DNA of 64,000 nucleotides from Paenibacillus sp. PastM-3 (GTDB lineage: Bacteria; Bacillota; Bacilli; Paenibacillales; Paenibacillaceae). The notes under the pieces are model-generated. The model was given only the letters and a program-made list of their open reading frames with translations. It had not been told where the DNA came from and made no database searches. Within the stretch, counting starts at the first letter, position 1; every line of letters begins with the position of its first letter. Made by a program: the position numbers and the translations under genes. This document shows, piece by piece, positions 1-8,570 of this stretch. Location of the stretch: contig NZ_JARXXP010000003.1 in NCBI RefSeq assembly GCF_029893965.1, positions 124,001 through 188,000 of the forward strand, written 5' to 3'.

Positions 1-560
1 CGGTGAATCGTAAAGACAGTGTTGGAGGGACTGAACGGGAATTCCTCCATACCGTAGTTGTGGGAGGGGTGAGGCGGTTCCAGAAAGGGATCATTTTTGT
101 CGAGAGGCTGTACGAAATGTCCCGTTAATCCCTCGCCTCCAGGCCCCCGCTTGAGATACCCGTCGATAAGCAGCCACGATTGGTCCGCCAGATCGGAATA
201 AAGGTAAACCTGCTGTATGTCCTTCGCGGATTGCTCAATGGCATGCAGCCCGGAATAAATGTTGTTCTCGATCATAAAATCGCTCCGGCCCTGAACCAAA
301 ATGTTATACAGGCTGTTCGTCATCCGAATGTTGTTATACGCATGAAGGGAGATGTTGTTCATCCCGTTCAGCTGTCCTATCAGACTGGTAGCTCCCTGGC
401 GGATTGTATTGGAATTTTCGCGGATAGCGTCTTCCTTTAAAGAGTGTTTGGTATAAAAATAGGAAATCAGGATCGAGGCCGCGATCGGCAGGAGAATGGC
501 GGCCATCAGAAAGACGCTCAGCTTGTAGCGGATGCTGCTCCGAAAGCTCCGGTATCTCAT
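1..560 (-). CDS. Sensor histidine kinase, N-terminal part (cut by window edge)
   Basis: The reverse strand is open from an ATG at 560 to the window edge, about 186 codons. A GGAGGGG ribosome site lies upstream of the ATG. The protein starts with a basic stretch (MRYRSFRSSIRYK) and a membrane segment at about residues 13-33. An extracytoplasmic region follows, rich in short helical runs and ending without a second membrane segment inside the window. This layout matches the sensor half of YesM-type kinases, and the gene is divergent from a sugar-binding lipoprotein, as such kinases often are. The kinase domain itself is not visible, so a methyl-accepting or other dCache receptor remains possible. 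By analogy it would sense the sugar handled by the importer to its right. Confidence 0.7.
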   Translation of the reverse strand, partial: MRYRSFRSSIRYKLSVFLMAAILLPIAASILISYFYTKHSLKEDAIRENSNTIRQGATSLIGQLNGMNNISLHAYNNIRMTNSLYNILVQGRSDFMIENNIYSGLHAIEQSAKDIQQVYLYSDLADQSWLLIDGYLKRGPGGEGLTGHFVQPLDKNDPFLEPPHPSHNYGMEEFPFSPSNTVFTIH

Positions 561-731
561 GATCGGTCCCCTCCGTTCTTCGAATTGGTTAACAGTCTAG
601 CACCGCTTCCGAGGCGGGGTCAATAGGCTTCCTGACCGAAGGGTAAAAAAGAAAGGGAGGTCACAATCTTACACATTTTTGGTCAACTCCGGCTGTATTC
701 GCCCTCCCGGTGCGCTTAGTATACTGAGTTC

Positions 732-745
732 GTAAAGCGCTTACA
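732..745 (+). promoter_or_regulatory. cre-like catabolite site over the promoter of the first sugar importer
   Basis: GTAAAGCGCTTACA matches the CcpA cre consensus TGWAANCGNTNWCA except at its first two positions. It lies just downstream of a -10-like TATACT at 720-725 and upstream of the AAAGGGAGG ribosome site of the binding-protein gene. A site over the transcription start is the usual place for CcpA roadblock repression. The -35 element is weak. Confidence 0.5.
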
Positions 746-770
746 CGCAAACACAAAGGGAGGTTATGGT

Positions 771-2039
771 ATGAAAAAATGGTCGTCCTTCTTTATGGCA
801 GGCTCGTTATCGCTGGCGGTGCTGGCCGCAGGGTGCTCGGGCGGCGGCACCAACGCCGGGAGCGCCGCGAATCCTACTGACACAGCGGGGTCCGGCGGCA
901 AGGATGAGATTACGCTATATACCATTCAGTCCACGAACCCCAATTTCCAGGCCTGGCTGGACGAAGCTCAGGAGAAAAGTGGGGTCAAAATCAACTGGGT
1001 CGCGGCGCCGACCGATTCGGACACCCGCCAGCAGAAAGTTTCTACGATCCTTTCTTCCGGCGACAGCTCCGTGGACATTCTGGAGGTCAACGATGAAATG
1101 GCCACTTCCTTCAAGAACGCCGGCTGGCTGGAGCCGCTGCAGGACACGGTGCTGACCGGGGATATTATGGAGCAGCTGCCGCAAGGCTATATGAAGGATA
1201 TGCTCACCTCCGCCAAAGGCGATCTGCTCGGCGTGCCAAGCTATACGGGCTATCTCGCACTGTGGGTCGACCAGAAGAAGCTGGATGCGGCCGGAATGAC
1301 CTCGATTGAGAACAAAGAGGATTTTATGAATTTCCTGAAGGCTACGACCAAGGACGGGCAGTACGGCTACGGCGGCTCCTGGGAAAAGACATACGTCTTC
1401 AATGAAATTGCAACCTTCGTCAATCTGTTCGGAGGCGATTACTACGACTGGACCAACGAGAACAGCCGCGAGGCGGTCAAGTTTATGTACGACATGGCCA
1501 ATACGTGGAAGGTAACGCCGGTCGATCAGATTGCGGATAAATACGAGCAGATGAACCAGAAATTTATCGACGGCAAATACGCCTCGGTATTCATGTGGGG
1601 AACGGGAACGGACTATAAGCAGGCGAACCGCTACGGTCCGGACCAGATCCATATGGTCAATATGCCGGAATTCGCGAATCGCAGCATCTTTACCGACTCC
1701 TGGAGCTATGTTCTGAATTCGGCCTCCAAAAACAAAGAGGCGGCGATCAAGTTCCTTAAATACGCAGCCAGTGAGGACGGCGAGCTGAACGGCTGGAAGA
1801 ACTTCGACCGTTATCCGGCCAGAGCCGATGTTGCGGCCAATGAAGCGGTGACCGGCGACATCAAGGAGATTTATACCGAGATTCAGGCTACCAACGAGGT
1901 GCGCGGCCGTCCGATGCTGCCGCAGACGATGGAGTTCATCTCCGAAATGGGCACGCTGTTCCAGAACTATATCCAGGACAAAATTACTTTGGATGAATTC
2001 TGCGCAAAAGCGCAGGAAGCGGTTGAGCGCTACCGGTAA
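771..2039 (+). CDS. Sugar ABC transporter substrate-binding lipoprotein
   Basis: This 422-residue protein has a lipoprotein signal peptide (lipobox LAAGC, Cys at about residue 22) followed by a Gly/Ser-rich linker. The body is an extracellular family-1 solute-binding fold, beginning ITLYTIQSTNP and carrying the usual late LKYAASEDG segment. It should be anchored outside the membrane and deliver an oligosaccharide or glycoside to the two permeases encoded directly downstream. AAAGGGAGG precedes the ATG. No ATPase gene is nearby; importers of this class normally borrow a shared MsmX-type ATPase. The GH172-family enzyme at the end of the cluster suggests a fructoside or arabinoside substrate, which is inference only. 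Confidence 0.9.
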   Translation: MKKWSSFFMAGSLSLAVLAAGCSGGGTNAGSAANPTDTAGSGGKDEITLYTIQSTNPNFQAWLDEAQEKSGVKINWVAAPTDSDTRQQKVSTILSSGDSSVDILEVNDEMATSFKNAGWLEPLQDTVLTGDIMEQLPQGYMKDMLTSAKGDLLGVPSYTGYLALWVDQKKLDAAGMTSIENKEDFMNFLKATTKDGQYGYGGSWEKTYVFNEIATFVNLFGGDYYDWTNENSREAVKFMYDMANTWKVTPVDQIADKYEQMNQKFIDGKYASVFMWGTGTDYKQANRYGPDQIHMVNMPEFANRSIFTDSWSYVLNSASKNKEAAIKFLKYAASEDGELNGWKNFDRYPARADVAANEAVTGDIKEIYTEIQATNEVRGRPMLPQTMEFISEMGTLFQNYIQDKITLDEFCAKAQEAVERYR

Positions 2040-2161
2040 ATCATCCATGATCCACATCCAACCGTAAAGGTTTCGCCGAAACGGGGGATCAGGCGGACGG
2101 TGCTCCTGAGCCCCGTCCCTTGTCCGCCGGCGGCTATGCCGCAGGAAAGGAGCGTTCTCGC

Positions 2162-3037
2162 ATGTACGCCAACCGAAAATATTTGGCGATAGCCTGGATT
2201 CTTGTGCTGCCGGCGCTGATCATCCGGGTATTCACAACCATTTATCCCATTATCGAAACGTTCCGCATCAGTTTGTATGAAGTCAAGCTGCTGCAGGGCA
2301 TCCGCGAGTTTGTCGGTTTCGATAATTTTATTCAACTGTTTCAGGATTCCAAAGTCATCACATCCATGGGATTCACCGTCATTTTTGTCGTCGGCTCCAT
2401 GCTCGGACATATCGTGCTTGGCATTGCGCTGGCGCTGATTCTGAATATGAAGTTCGCAGGGCAAAAAATACTCCGGACCATCGTGCTGCTTCCCTGGGCC
2501 ATGCCGATGGTTGTCATTGCTATGGCGTCCAAGTGGGCATTCAACAACGATTACGGTCTCATTAACGACTTTGTCCGGTGGTTTAATCCTAATTTTAATC
2601 TCGATTGGCTGATCCACACCAATACGGCGCGTTTTGCCGTCATTGCCGTCGACCTGTGGAAAGACCTTCCGTTCTTCGCGATTCTGGTGCTGGCGGGGCT
2701 GCAGTTCATTTCTGCGGAAATGTACGAAGCGGCCAAGATTGACGGCGCCGGTCCGATCCGGTCGTTCTTCAGCATTACGCTGCCGATGTTGTCCCGCAAT
2801 ATTCTGGTGCTGAGCATATTCTTCACGATGTGGCGGATCACCTCCTTTGATATCGTATATGCGATGACAAGCGGGGGACCCGGGGAAAGCACTGCGCTGA
2901 TCGCCTACCGGGTAACGACCGAGGCGTTTACCAATCTCAATACCGGCTACGCCGCTTCGATCGCGGTCGTGCTGTTCCTGGTTATGGCTCTGCTGAGCTG
3001 GCTCAGCATGTCCGCGGCCAAACGCGTAGATTACTAA
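2162..3037 (+). CDS. Sugar ABC transporter permease, MalF-type
   Basis: The product is a 291-residue integral membrane protein with about six hydrophobic helices. The binding-protein-dependent permease EAA loop appears as EAAKIDGAGPIRSFF near residue 195, the site that docks the ATPase. I start it at the ATG at 2162 because AGGAAAGGAG sits nine bases upstream; an in-frame ATG at 2120 has no ribosome site and adds a non-membrane leader. It pairs with the MalG-type permease 13 bases downstream to form the transmembrane channel of the importer. Confidence 0.9.
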   Translation: MYANRKYLAIAWILVLPALIIRVFTTIYPIIETFRISLYEVKLLQGIREFVGFDNFIQLFQDSKVITSMGFTVIFVVGSMLGHIVLGIALALILNMKFAGQKILRTIVLLPWAMPMVVIAMASKWAFNNDYGLINDFVRWFNPNFNLDWLIHTNTARFAVIAVDLWKDLPFFAILVLAGLQFISAEMYEAAKIDGAGPIRSFFSITLPMLSRNILVLSIFFTMWRITSFDIVYAMTSGGPGESTALIAYRVTTEAFTNLNTGYAASIAVVLFLVMALLSWLSMSAAKRVDY

Positions 3038-3050
3038 GGAGCGATGTACG

Positions 3051-3896
3051 ATGACGAACCAAAATCCGAGACCGCTGCCGTTGACCCTGTTCATGTGGGG
3101 ACTGGCCCTGATCGTCGCTTTCCTGATCCTGTTTCCGCTCTGGTGGATTTTTATTTCCTCCATCACGCCGTCCGGCGAGCTGTTTTCCTCACCGATCAAA
3201 TACTGGCCGGACCATCCGACGCTTGCGAGCTACCGTTATCTGATCGAAAACGTCGGGCTGCTTCCCAAAATATGGGACACCGCAATTATAGTCGGGTTGT
3301 CCATCCTGATCGGGATGGTCGTTTCCGTCATGGCCGCCTTCAGCTTCGCACGGTTCCGTACCCGGGGCCTTGCGCTCGCCATAGGCTTCCTGCTGGCGTC
3401 AATGCTTATTCCGGATGTCGTCACGGCCCGGCCGCTGTACGATTTTATGCGCAGCGTGCATCTGTACGATACGTATACGGGACTCATTATACTATATATC
3501 AGCGGCATTCTTCCGTTTACGATTCTAATCCTGCAAAACTATCTGAACGATGTTCCGGTTTCCATCGAGGAGTCAGCCGCGATCGACGGCTGCGGTTTTT
3601 TTCAGTCGCTGATTTACGTTACCGTTCCGCTGCTCAGACCGGCGCTTGCGACTGTTTGTATCGTTAACTTTATTACCTGCCTCAACAACTTCTTTACGCC
3701 GCTGTTCTACTCCAATGGCATCTCGGTGCTGTCCACAGCCATCACGCAGCTGCCTCTAAGGGATAATATGTACGCCGTGCCGTGGGATCTGGTCAGCGCG
3801 ATGGGCTGGATCATTATTTTGCCGATTATCCTCTTCGTGGCCATCTTCCAGAGACAGATCATGGAGGGAATTATGGCCGGCGGAGTTAAGGGCTGA
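3051..3896 (+). CDS. Sugar ABC transporter permease, MalG-type
   Basis: This 281-residue membrane protein has the characters of the second sugar permease: an N-terminal helix (LALIVAFLILFPLWW), an extracytoplasmic loop, and the EAA loop EESAAIDGCGFFQSL near residue 180. AAGGAGCG precedes the ATG, and the gap to the preceding permease is 13 bases, so both are clearly in one transcript. The EAA loop starts with EES rather than EAA, which is common in this subfamily. Confidence 0.9.
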   Translation: MTNQNPRPLPLTLFMWGLALIVAFLILFPLWWIFISSITPSGELFSSPIKYWPDHPTLASYRYLIENVGLLPKIWDTAIIVGLSILIGMVVSVMAAFSFARFRTRGLALAIGFLLASMLIPDVVTARPLYDFMRSVHLYDTYTGLIILYISGILPFTILILQNYLNDVPVSIEESAAIDGCGFFQSLIYVTVPLLRPALATVCIVNFITCLNNFFTPLFYSNGISVLSTAITQLPLRDNMYAVPWDLVSAMGWIIILPIILFVAIFQRQIMEGIMAGGVKG

Positions 3897-4000
3897 TTTC
3901 AGGTATGAGGCACTGTGCAAGGGGATAAAAGCAATTGCGGCTGGTGCTCTGAGACGGGGCATTATTGAAATAAGCTGATTACGAGAGGAGCATATCTATT

Positions 4001-5110
4001 ATGGTAGAACATCCGTTTTTGGGAGGGCTGTCGGCGCTTCCCCTGATCAAATCCGGCCGGAGCCGGGCTGTTAACGCAGAGAACCCGAAAGGGGAAAAAG
4101 GCAAAGGCGGCATGGCGGCCAGCCACCTCGGACCGTCCCGCAAAGGCTCGCCCTGTATCCGGGACGTGGCGCCGGGCGCAACCGCCGTGCTGGCCGATAT
4201 CGACGGTCCCGGGATCATCGAGCATATCTGGATCACCGTCACCGACCAAACCGAAGCGGGCACTTTTGTATTAAGGGACCTTGTACTGCGCATGTACTGG
4301 GATGAGGAGACCGAGCCTTCCGTCGAAAGCCCGCTCGGGGATTTCTTCTGCAACGGCTTCGGGAGAGGCTGCACCGTCAATTCCCAAGCGGTCGTCGTGA
4401 ATCCGACACGGGGCTTTAACTGCTACTTCCCGATGCCGTTCCGGCGCAAAGCGAGAATCGAAATCGAGAATCAGCATGAAGCGGCGATTCCGGCGCTTTT
4501 TTATCAGATCGATTACTGCCTGCACGATGAGCTGCCTGAGCAGACGGCCTATTTCCACGCCCAGTGGAGACGGCAGCGGATCACGGACAAGGCGGAGGAT
4601 TACGTCATTCTGGACAACGTGAAGGGCCGCGGACAGTATGTAGGAACCTATATGGCGCTTACCACGCTGGAACGGTACTGGTGGGGAGAGGGCGAGATCA
4701 AGATGTACATCGACGGGGACGACGAATATCCGACGATCTGCGGTACGGGGACGGAGGATTATTTCGGGGGCGCCTGGAGCTTTGCGACGCAAAGGGGCGG
4801 AAAGACGGTAGAGAACACCTACTGCACGCCTTACATGGGGTATCCGTATTACTCCAGCCATGACGAGGACGTCCACAACCTGTACCATAACGACGACGCC
4901 CCGCCAATGCGCGGGTTCTACCGGTGGCATATTCTGGACCCGATCCGGTTTCATGAGGACCTTAAAGTGACCATTCAGCAGATCGGAGTCTATAAAAAAG
5001 GCTTGTTCGAACGTCAGGACGATGTGGCCTCGGTCGCGTACTGGTATCAGACGGAGCCGCATCAGCCGTACGGGCCGCTGGCGCAGAAGGAAGAACGCTG
5101 GCCGAGATAG
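4001..5110 (+). CDS. DUF2961 / GH172 family glycoside hydrolase
   Basis: This 369-residue protein has no signal peptide, so it is probably cytoplasmic. It carries the DUF2961 hallmark GTGTEDYF at residues 248-255 and an acidic stretch (WWGEGEIKMYIDGD) at 227-240. DUF2961 defines GH172, whose characterised members act on alpha-D-fructofuranosides (difructose dianhydride) and on D-arabinofuranosides using two glutamates. E252 and E230 or E232 are candidate catalytic residues by position, not proven. It follows the two permeases after 104 bases and has its own GAGAGGAG site, so it likely cleaves the imported sugar. Exact substrate cannot be read from sequence. Confidence 0.8.
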   Translation: MVEHPFLGGLSALPLIKSGRSRAVNAENPKGEKGKGGMAASHLGPSRKGSPCIRDVAPGATAVLADIDGPGIIEHIWITVTDQTEAGTFVLRDLVLRMYWDEETEPSVESPLGDFFCNGFGRGCTVNSQAVVVNPTRGFNCYFPMPFRRKARIEIENQHEAAIPALFYQIDYCLHDELPEQTAYFHAQWRRQRITDKAEDYVILDNVKGRGQYVGTYMALTTLERYWWGEGEIKMYIDGDDEYPTICGTGTEDYFGGAWSFATQRGGKTVENTYCTPYMGYPYYSSHDEDVHNLYHNDDAPPMRGFYRWHILDPIRFHEDLKVTIQQIGVYKKGLFERQDDVASVAYWYQTEPHQPYGPLAQKEERWPR

Positions 5111-5118
5111 AGGGGAGT

Positions 5119-5192
5119 CGGCATACTTATGCCGATGGGGCAACGTGCCGGCTTGTGTCCGGGAGACATGAGCGCCGTTGGCCCTTTTTTTT
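5119..5192 (+). terminator. Rho-independent terminator of the importer operon
   Basis: A perfect small hairpin (CGGCATA / TATGCCG, 5119-5134) is followed by an outer stem GGGGCAACG / CGTTGGCCC with one G-G mismatch and an inner TGTC/GACA hairpin. Eight T residues end at 5192. It closes the importer-GH172 cluster before the next lipoprotein gene. Confidence 0.55.
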
Positions 5193-5335
5193 GTTGTCTG
5201 CCCTGCGGATGAACGCTGCCAATGCAGACAGCCCCGTTTGCTGCTGGAAATTTATTTCTCGTTTCTTCCCGGAGGGGATGGCGTTTATACTGGACATACA
5301 TAATGCCATCTTGCTGACGAAGGGATAGCGATGCG

Positions 5336-6640
5336 ATGATGTCCAAGCGGTTAATACTGACCATTATAGCGCTCCTGCTCATTGCAGCGGCCGCTGCAGC
5401 GTGCGGCGCGAAGAACGGAGTTGTGGAAGAGTACGATACGGCGAGAACCTTAACCGGCGATTCCGCGCGGACTCTGAAGATTTTTAATTTCAAAGTCGAA
5501 ATGGCGGAGCAGCTGAGCGCGCTCACGCGGCGGTACCAGGAGGAGACGGGCGTGCGGATCGAGCTTGATACCTGCGGCGGGGGCTGCGATTACAGCGCGG
5601 AGCTGAAGACGAGGTTTAATTCCGGCGACAAGCCCGATCTGTTCTTCGTAGCCGGCTTTACCGACCTGGACCTGTGGCAGGAGTATCTGGAGGATCTGAC
5701 CGGCGAGCCGTGGGCGGGCGATATACAGGAGCTGGCCAGACCCGCCATTACGAAGGACGGTCGGGTCTACGGGATGCCGCTGGCCATGGAAGGCTGGGGT
5801 TTTATTTACAACAAGGATCTGTTCCGCAAGGCGGGGATCGAATCCGAGCCGGTGACGCTGAGCGGACTGCGGGCTGCGGCGCAGCGGCTGGAGGCGGCCG
5901 GCATCCGGCCGTTCGAGAACGGCTACGCGGAGTGGTGGGTGCTAGGCAATCATTTGCTGAACACCGCTTTTGCCCTGCAGCCCGCTCCGGAGGATTATAT
6001 TGAACGGGTCAGCAGCGGCAGCGCCAAGTTCACCGGCAACACCACGTTTGAGGCCTGGCTCGATCTGATCGACCTTACCCTGGAGTACGGCCAGGAGACG
6101 CCGCTGCAGACGGACTATTATACCCAGATAGCGCATTTTGCGGACGGGCAGGCGGCGATGATGCAGCAGGGAAGCTGGACGCAGCTGCAGCTGGACAAGC
6201 TGGCTCCGGATCTGGATATCGGCTTCCTGCCGATGCCGGTGAACGATAATGCGGAGGAGATGGACAAGCTCCAGATTGGCGTCGCGAATTACTGGGTTGT
6301 GCTTAAGAATTCGCGAATGAAGGAGGAGGCCAAGGCGTTTTTGCGCTGGCTGGCGAGCTCGGACGCCGGCCGGACATTTATCGTGGACGAGGCCAGGCTG
6401 ATTCCTGCGCTTAAGAGCATTCCGGCTGCGGATGGCAGATTAGGGCCGCTTGCGGAGGATATCATCGCTTATATGGACGCCGGGAGGACGCTTCCCTGGC
6501 TGTGGCAGCGTTATCCCGGATATGAGGCGACTACCTCGCAGATGAGCGTGCAGATGCAGGCTTATATCGGGGGACAGATCGGGCGGGAGAGGCTGCTGGA
6601 GGAATTTCAGCGAATTTGGGATACGGCAGGAGAGAAATAA
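5336..6640 (+). CDS. Orphan sugar-binding lipoprotein (extracellular family 1)
   Basis: The 434-residue product begins with a lipoprotein signal peptide ending AAAAACG (Cys at about residue 23). It continues with a family-1 solute-binding fold: motif LKIFNFKVE near the start, GMPLAMEGWGFIYNKDLFRKAGIE mid-protein in two parts, and a C-terminal region with LWQRYPGYEATTS. It has no permease genes beside it. The closest importer is the cluster to its left, separated by a terminator, so it may be a second binding protein for that importer or a sensor-linked receptor. AAGGGA precedes the chosen ATG by ten bases. Directly after its stop codon lies a decayed ABC-exporter fragment, so a downstream partner gene may have been lost. 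Confidence 0.85.
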   Translation: MMSKRLILTIIALLLIAAAAAACGAKNGVVEEYDTARTLTGDSARTLKIFNFKVEMAEQLSALTRRYQEETGVRIELDTCGGGCDYSAELKTRFNSGDKPDLFFVAGFTDLDLWQEYLEDLTGEPWAGDIQELARPAITKDGRVYGMPLAMEGWGFIYNKDLFRKAGIESEPVTLSGLRAAAQRLEAAGIRPFENGYAEWWVLGNHLLNTAFALQPAPEDYIERVSSGSAKFTGNTTFEAWLDLIDLTLEYGQETPLQTDYYTQIAHFADGQAAMMQQGSWTQLQLDKLAPDLDIGFLPMPVNDNAEEMDKLQIGVANYWVVLKNSRMKEEAKAFLRWLASSDAGRTFIVDEARLIPALKSIPAADGRLGPLAEDIIAYMDAGRTLPWLWQRYPGYEATTSQMSVQMQAYIGGQIGRERLLEEFQRIWDTAGEK

Positions 6641-6819
6641 TTGCTGCAGCTGCTGCGACGCGGACGGACCACCATTATCGTCGTCGCTTACAGGCTCTCG
6701 ACCATCCGCGATGCGGATTGTGGTGATGAAGGACGGGCAGGCTGCCGAGGTCGGGAATTTTGAAGAGCTGATGAGCCGCAAAGGAGCCTTCTGCGAATTG
6801 AAGCAGCTGCAGACGTAGG
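6641..6819 (+). pseudogene. C-terminal remnant of an ABC exporter ATPase
   Basis: Immediately after the preceding stop codon the frame reads GRTTIIVVAYRLSTIRDAD, the H-loop region of an MsbA/LagD-type exporter ATPase. It then shifts frame near 6717 and continues as RIVVMKDGQAAEVGNFEEL and GAFCELKQLQT to a TAG at 6817-6819. Restoring about four bases at the shift would rejoin the two pieces into a normal exporter C-terminus. The switch histidine of the H-loop (normally VAHRLS) is Tyr here. No start codon, Walker A or membrane domain remains, so this is a dead gene end. Confidence 0.85.
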
Positions 6820-6851
6820 GCGGGGCGGCAGTGCATAAACAACCCAAAAAA

Positions 6852-6888
6852 AGCGGATGCATGCTGAGCGTGCGTCCGCTTTTTTTTT
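6852..6888 (+). terminator. Rho-independent terminator after the exporter remnant
   Basis: The stem pairs AGCGGATGCATGC with GCGTGCGTCCGCT around a TGA loop and is followed by nine T residues. It probably terminated the former exporter gene and now serves the lipoprotein gene upstream. Confidence 0.85.
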
Positions 6889-7000
6889 GCCGATTGGAGG
6901 ATTGGTTCTTCTTCATCTGATCCATCAGCGCCTGAATCTCTTCTTCCTGTGGAAAAAGCAGGGGATTCAACTCAGCCAGAGAAATAGTAATATTTAAGTT

Positions 7001-7219
7001 CTATGCCCGGTTATGCTGAAATTTGGTTATTCCCCGGTCATAATGCGACACCGTGCCGTCAAAGCGTTTGACCCGTACATAATCCTCGGAGAATTTTTCA
7101 ATTATGCCGTAGCCGACCTGGGAATACATCCCGTCAGGGTCAAGCTGCAGTGCGGACACAAAGGTCTGTGACATGGCGGCAACAAAAAAATCAATGTTTT
7201 TGACAAGCGGCTTTGGCAT
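7001..7219 (-). CDS. Small unrecognised protein with an in-frame amber codon
   Basis: This 72-residue reverse-strand product starts MPKPLVKNIDFFVAAM and ends ITKFQHNRA at a TAG (7001-7003). I do not recognise a family; it is soluble and mixed alpha/beta in character. The frame stays open after the TAG for about 37 coding-like codons (to about 6890), reading SLAELNPLLFPQEEEIQALM and then a Lys/Gln-rich helix. That continuation runs into the terminator T-run and then antisense to the exporter remnant. The gene may therefore be a nonsense-truncated version of a longer protein, or an intact short one followed by chance coding. Confidence 0.45.
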   Translation of the reverse strand: MPKPLVKNIDFFVAAMSQTFVSALQLDPDGMYSQVGYGIIEKFSEDYVRVKRFDGTVSHYDRGITKFQHNRA

Positions 7220-7351
7220 CGTCCCGGCCCTCCGTATCCTTTTTGCTCCTAAAGCTTTTCAACTATTTTACGACAGCAATCGCGTTTTGAAAACAGGTTT
7301 AATTTGCAAAACTGATGATAACAGTTCATTAGCAGAAGGAGGCGTTTACAG

Positions 7352-7519
7352 TTGAGGCAGATAGGAGGAAGGGCTGCTAATGTGCTGCGAATTCTGCTTG
7401 TGCTGCTTATTTTGACACCGGTAGTGTATGTTCAGGTTAACAAAATCCTGTACGCCAAGCGGGTCTCCGCCTATCTGACGGATATAAAGGGCTACACTGA
7501 GGAGGAGTATATATGCTGA
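7352..7519 (+). pseudogene. Truncated DUF3139-like small membrane protein
   Basis: A TTG start with AGAAGGAGG nine bases upstream opens a 55-residue frame. It has one membrane helix (VLRILLVLLILTPVVYVQVN) followed by YAKRVSAYLTDIKGYTEEEY. The helix plus YL..KGYTEEE pattern resembles the first half of DUF3139 proteins, which are normally about twice as long. The frame stops at TGA 7517-7519 just inside the next gene, whose ATG is at 7513, so the C-terminal half is missing. Translational coupling to the acetyltransferase is possible because the stop and start overlap. Confidence 0.5.
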
Positions 7520-8025
7520 TTAGAACCGAGAAGGCTGAGGATTACGGGCAGGTGTTCCGGCTGAATGAGCTGGCGTTCGGGAACCGTGAGGATGAAGCGA
7601 AGCTGGTGGAACGGATCAGGGCTTCAGAAGAGTTCATCCCGGAGCTGTCTATTGTGGCTGAGGAAAAAGGCAAGGTGGTCGGCCATATTCTGCTGAGCGG
7701 AGCCAAGGTGCTGGGAGAAACACATGAGCATCCGGTGATTGTGCTGGCGCCGGTTGCAGTGCATCCGGATTATCAGAAGCAGGGCATCGGCGGGCTGTTG
7801 ATTGAGGAGGGGAAAAGACGTGCGGCAAGCCTGGGATTCGGCGCTATTTTGCTGATTGGACATCCGTCGTACTATCCCCGGTTCGGTTTTGTGCCTGCTG
7901 GCGTGCACGGGCTGGAGCTGCTGCAATTCCCTGTGCCTGCGGAGGTATTTCAGGTTTGCGAGCTGAGCGAAGGAGCGCTTGAGCAGCTTCTGGGGGAGCT
8001 GAAGTATCCTGCAGCATTTTTTTGA
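7513..8025 (+). CDS. GNAT family N-acetyltransferase (YhbS-like)
   Basis: This 170-residue protein is a complete GNAT fold. Acetyl-CoA binding is indicated by LAPVAVHPDYQKQGIGGLLI around residues 77-96 (Q/R-x-x-G-x-G/A motif as QKQGIGG). The YhbS-like C-terminal signature ILLIGHPSYYPRFGF follows. Family members acetylate small amines or remain uncharacterised; substrate cannot be inferred. GAGGAGGAG upstream of the ATG lies inside the preceding truncated frame, so the two would be translated in a coupled manner. Confidence 0.85.
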   Translation: MLIRTEKAEDYGQVFRLNELAFGNREDEAKLVERIRASEEFIPELSIVAEEKGKVVGHILLSGAKVLGETHEHPVIVLAPVAVHPDYQKQGIGGLLIEEGKRRAASLGFGAILLIGHPSYYPRFGFVPAGVHGLELLQFPVPAEVFQVCELSEGALEQLLGELKYPAAFF

Positions 8026-8087
8026 TCTAACCGGTTAGGCGTTGTATAAGCTTCTACAATCCACGTTTTACGGGAGGGGACTTGAAT

Positions 8088-8452
8088 ATGTGTGCAGAAT
8101 TTGCTGAAAAATTTGATGCAACTCTGGACACTCCGTTAAGCTTCGGCTATAAAATCCAGTGGTACGCTATCCGCGCTGCGGATACGGCTGCGGTTGCTGG
8201 GGCAGACAATCCGATGAGGTTCTTGTTGACGAAGGAGCGCCGACAGCAGAGGAGACGGACAATGGGCTGATTTTTGCCGGAGCTGATGATGAGTATGAGT
8301 ATCTTGATGAGTATGATGATGATACCGATGCCGGTGAGGATGATGTGATCAGTATTGCCGGGCTCTGGACGATCTCTCCGTTCCTTGAGGATGAAGAGTA
8401 TGAGCGCGGGACAGGTATCGCGGGTTTGCCAAAACGGAAGAATAATGGATGA
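8088..8452 (+). pseudogene. Internally deleted, frameshifted hypothetical protein gene
   Basis: The ATG at 8088, seven bases after GGGAGGGGA, opens a frame reading SFGYKIQWYAIRAADTAAVA. After about 8200 this loses sense and stops at 8270. In another frame the sequence resumes as an acidic region (GADDEYEYLDEYDDDTDAG) and then DDVISIAGLWTISPFLEDEE, ending at 8452. The two parts look like the N-terminus and C-terminus of one larger soluble protein with the centre deleted and the frame shifted. From memory, related full-length proteins begin with a YKI.WYAI segment and end with an IAG.WSI.P segment; I could not verify this. Confidence 0.6.
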
Positions 8453-8570
8453 GCAGAGAATAACAGTATAAATAGCCCGGAATAAAAATCAAACCTGACA
8501 CCAGGCTGTCCAGTATGCCATGCTATGCTTTCATAACTGGGATTTCAACAACTATTGGAGGGTACAAGAC

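Noticed and set aside
915..3199. Long reverse-strand open frames antisense to the binding-protein and permease genes
   Set aside because: They mirror the codon pattern of the well-supported plus-strand importer genes, lack ribosome sites and show no domain; His/Arg-rich low-complexity composition is typical of antisense shadows.
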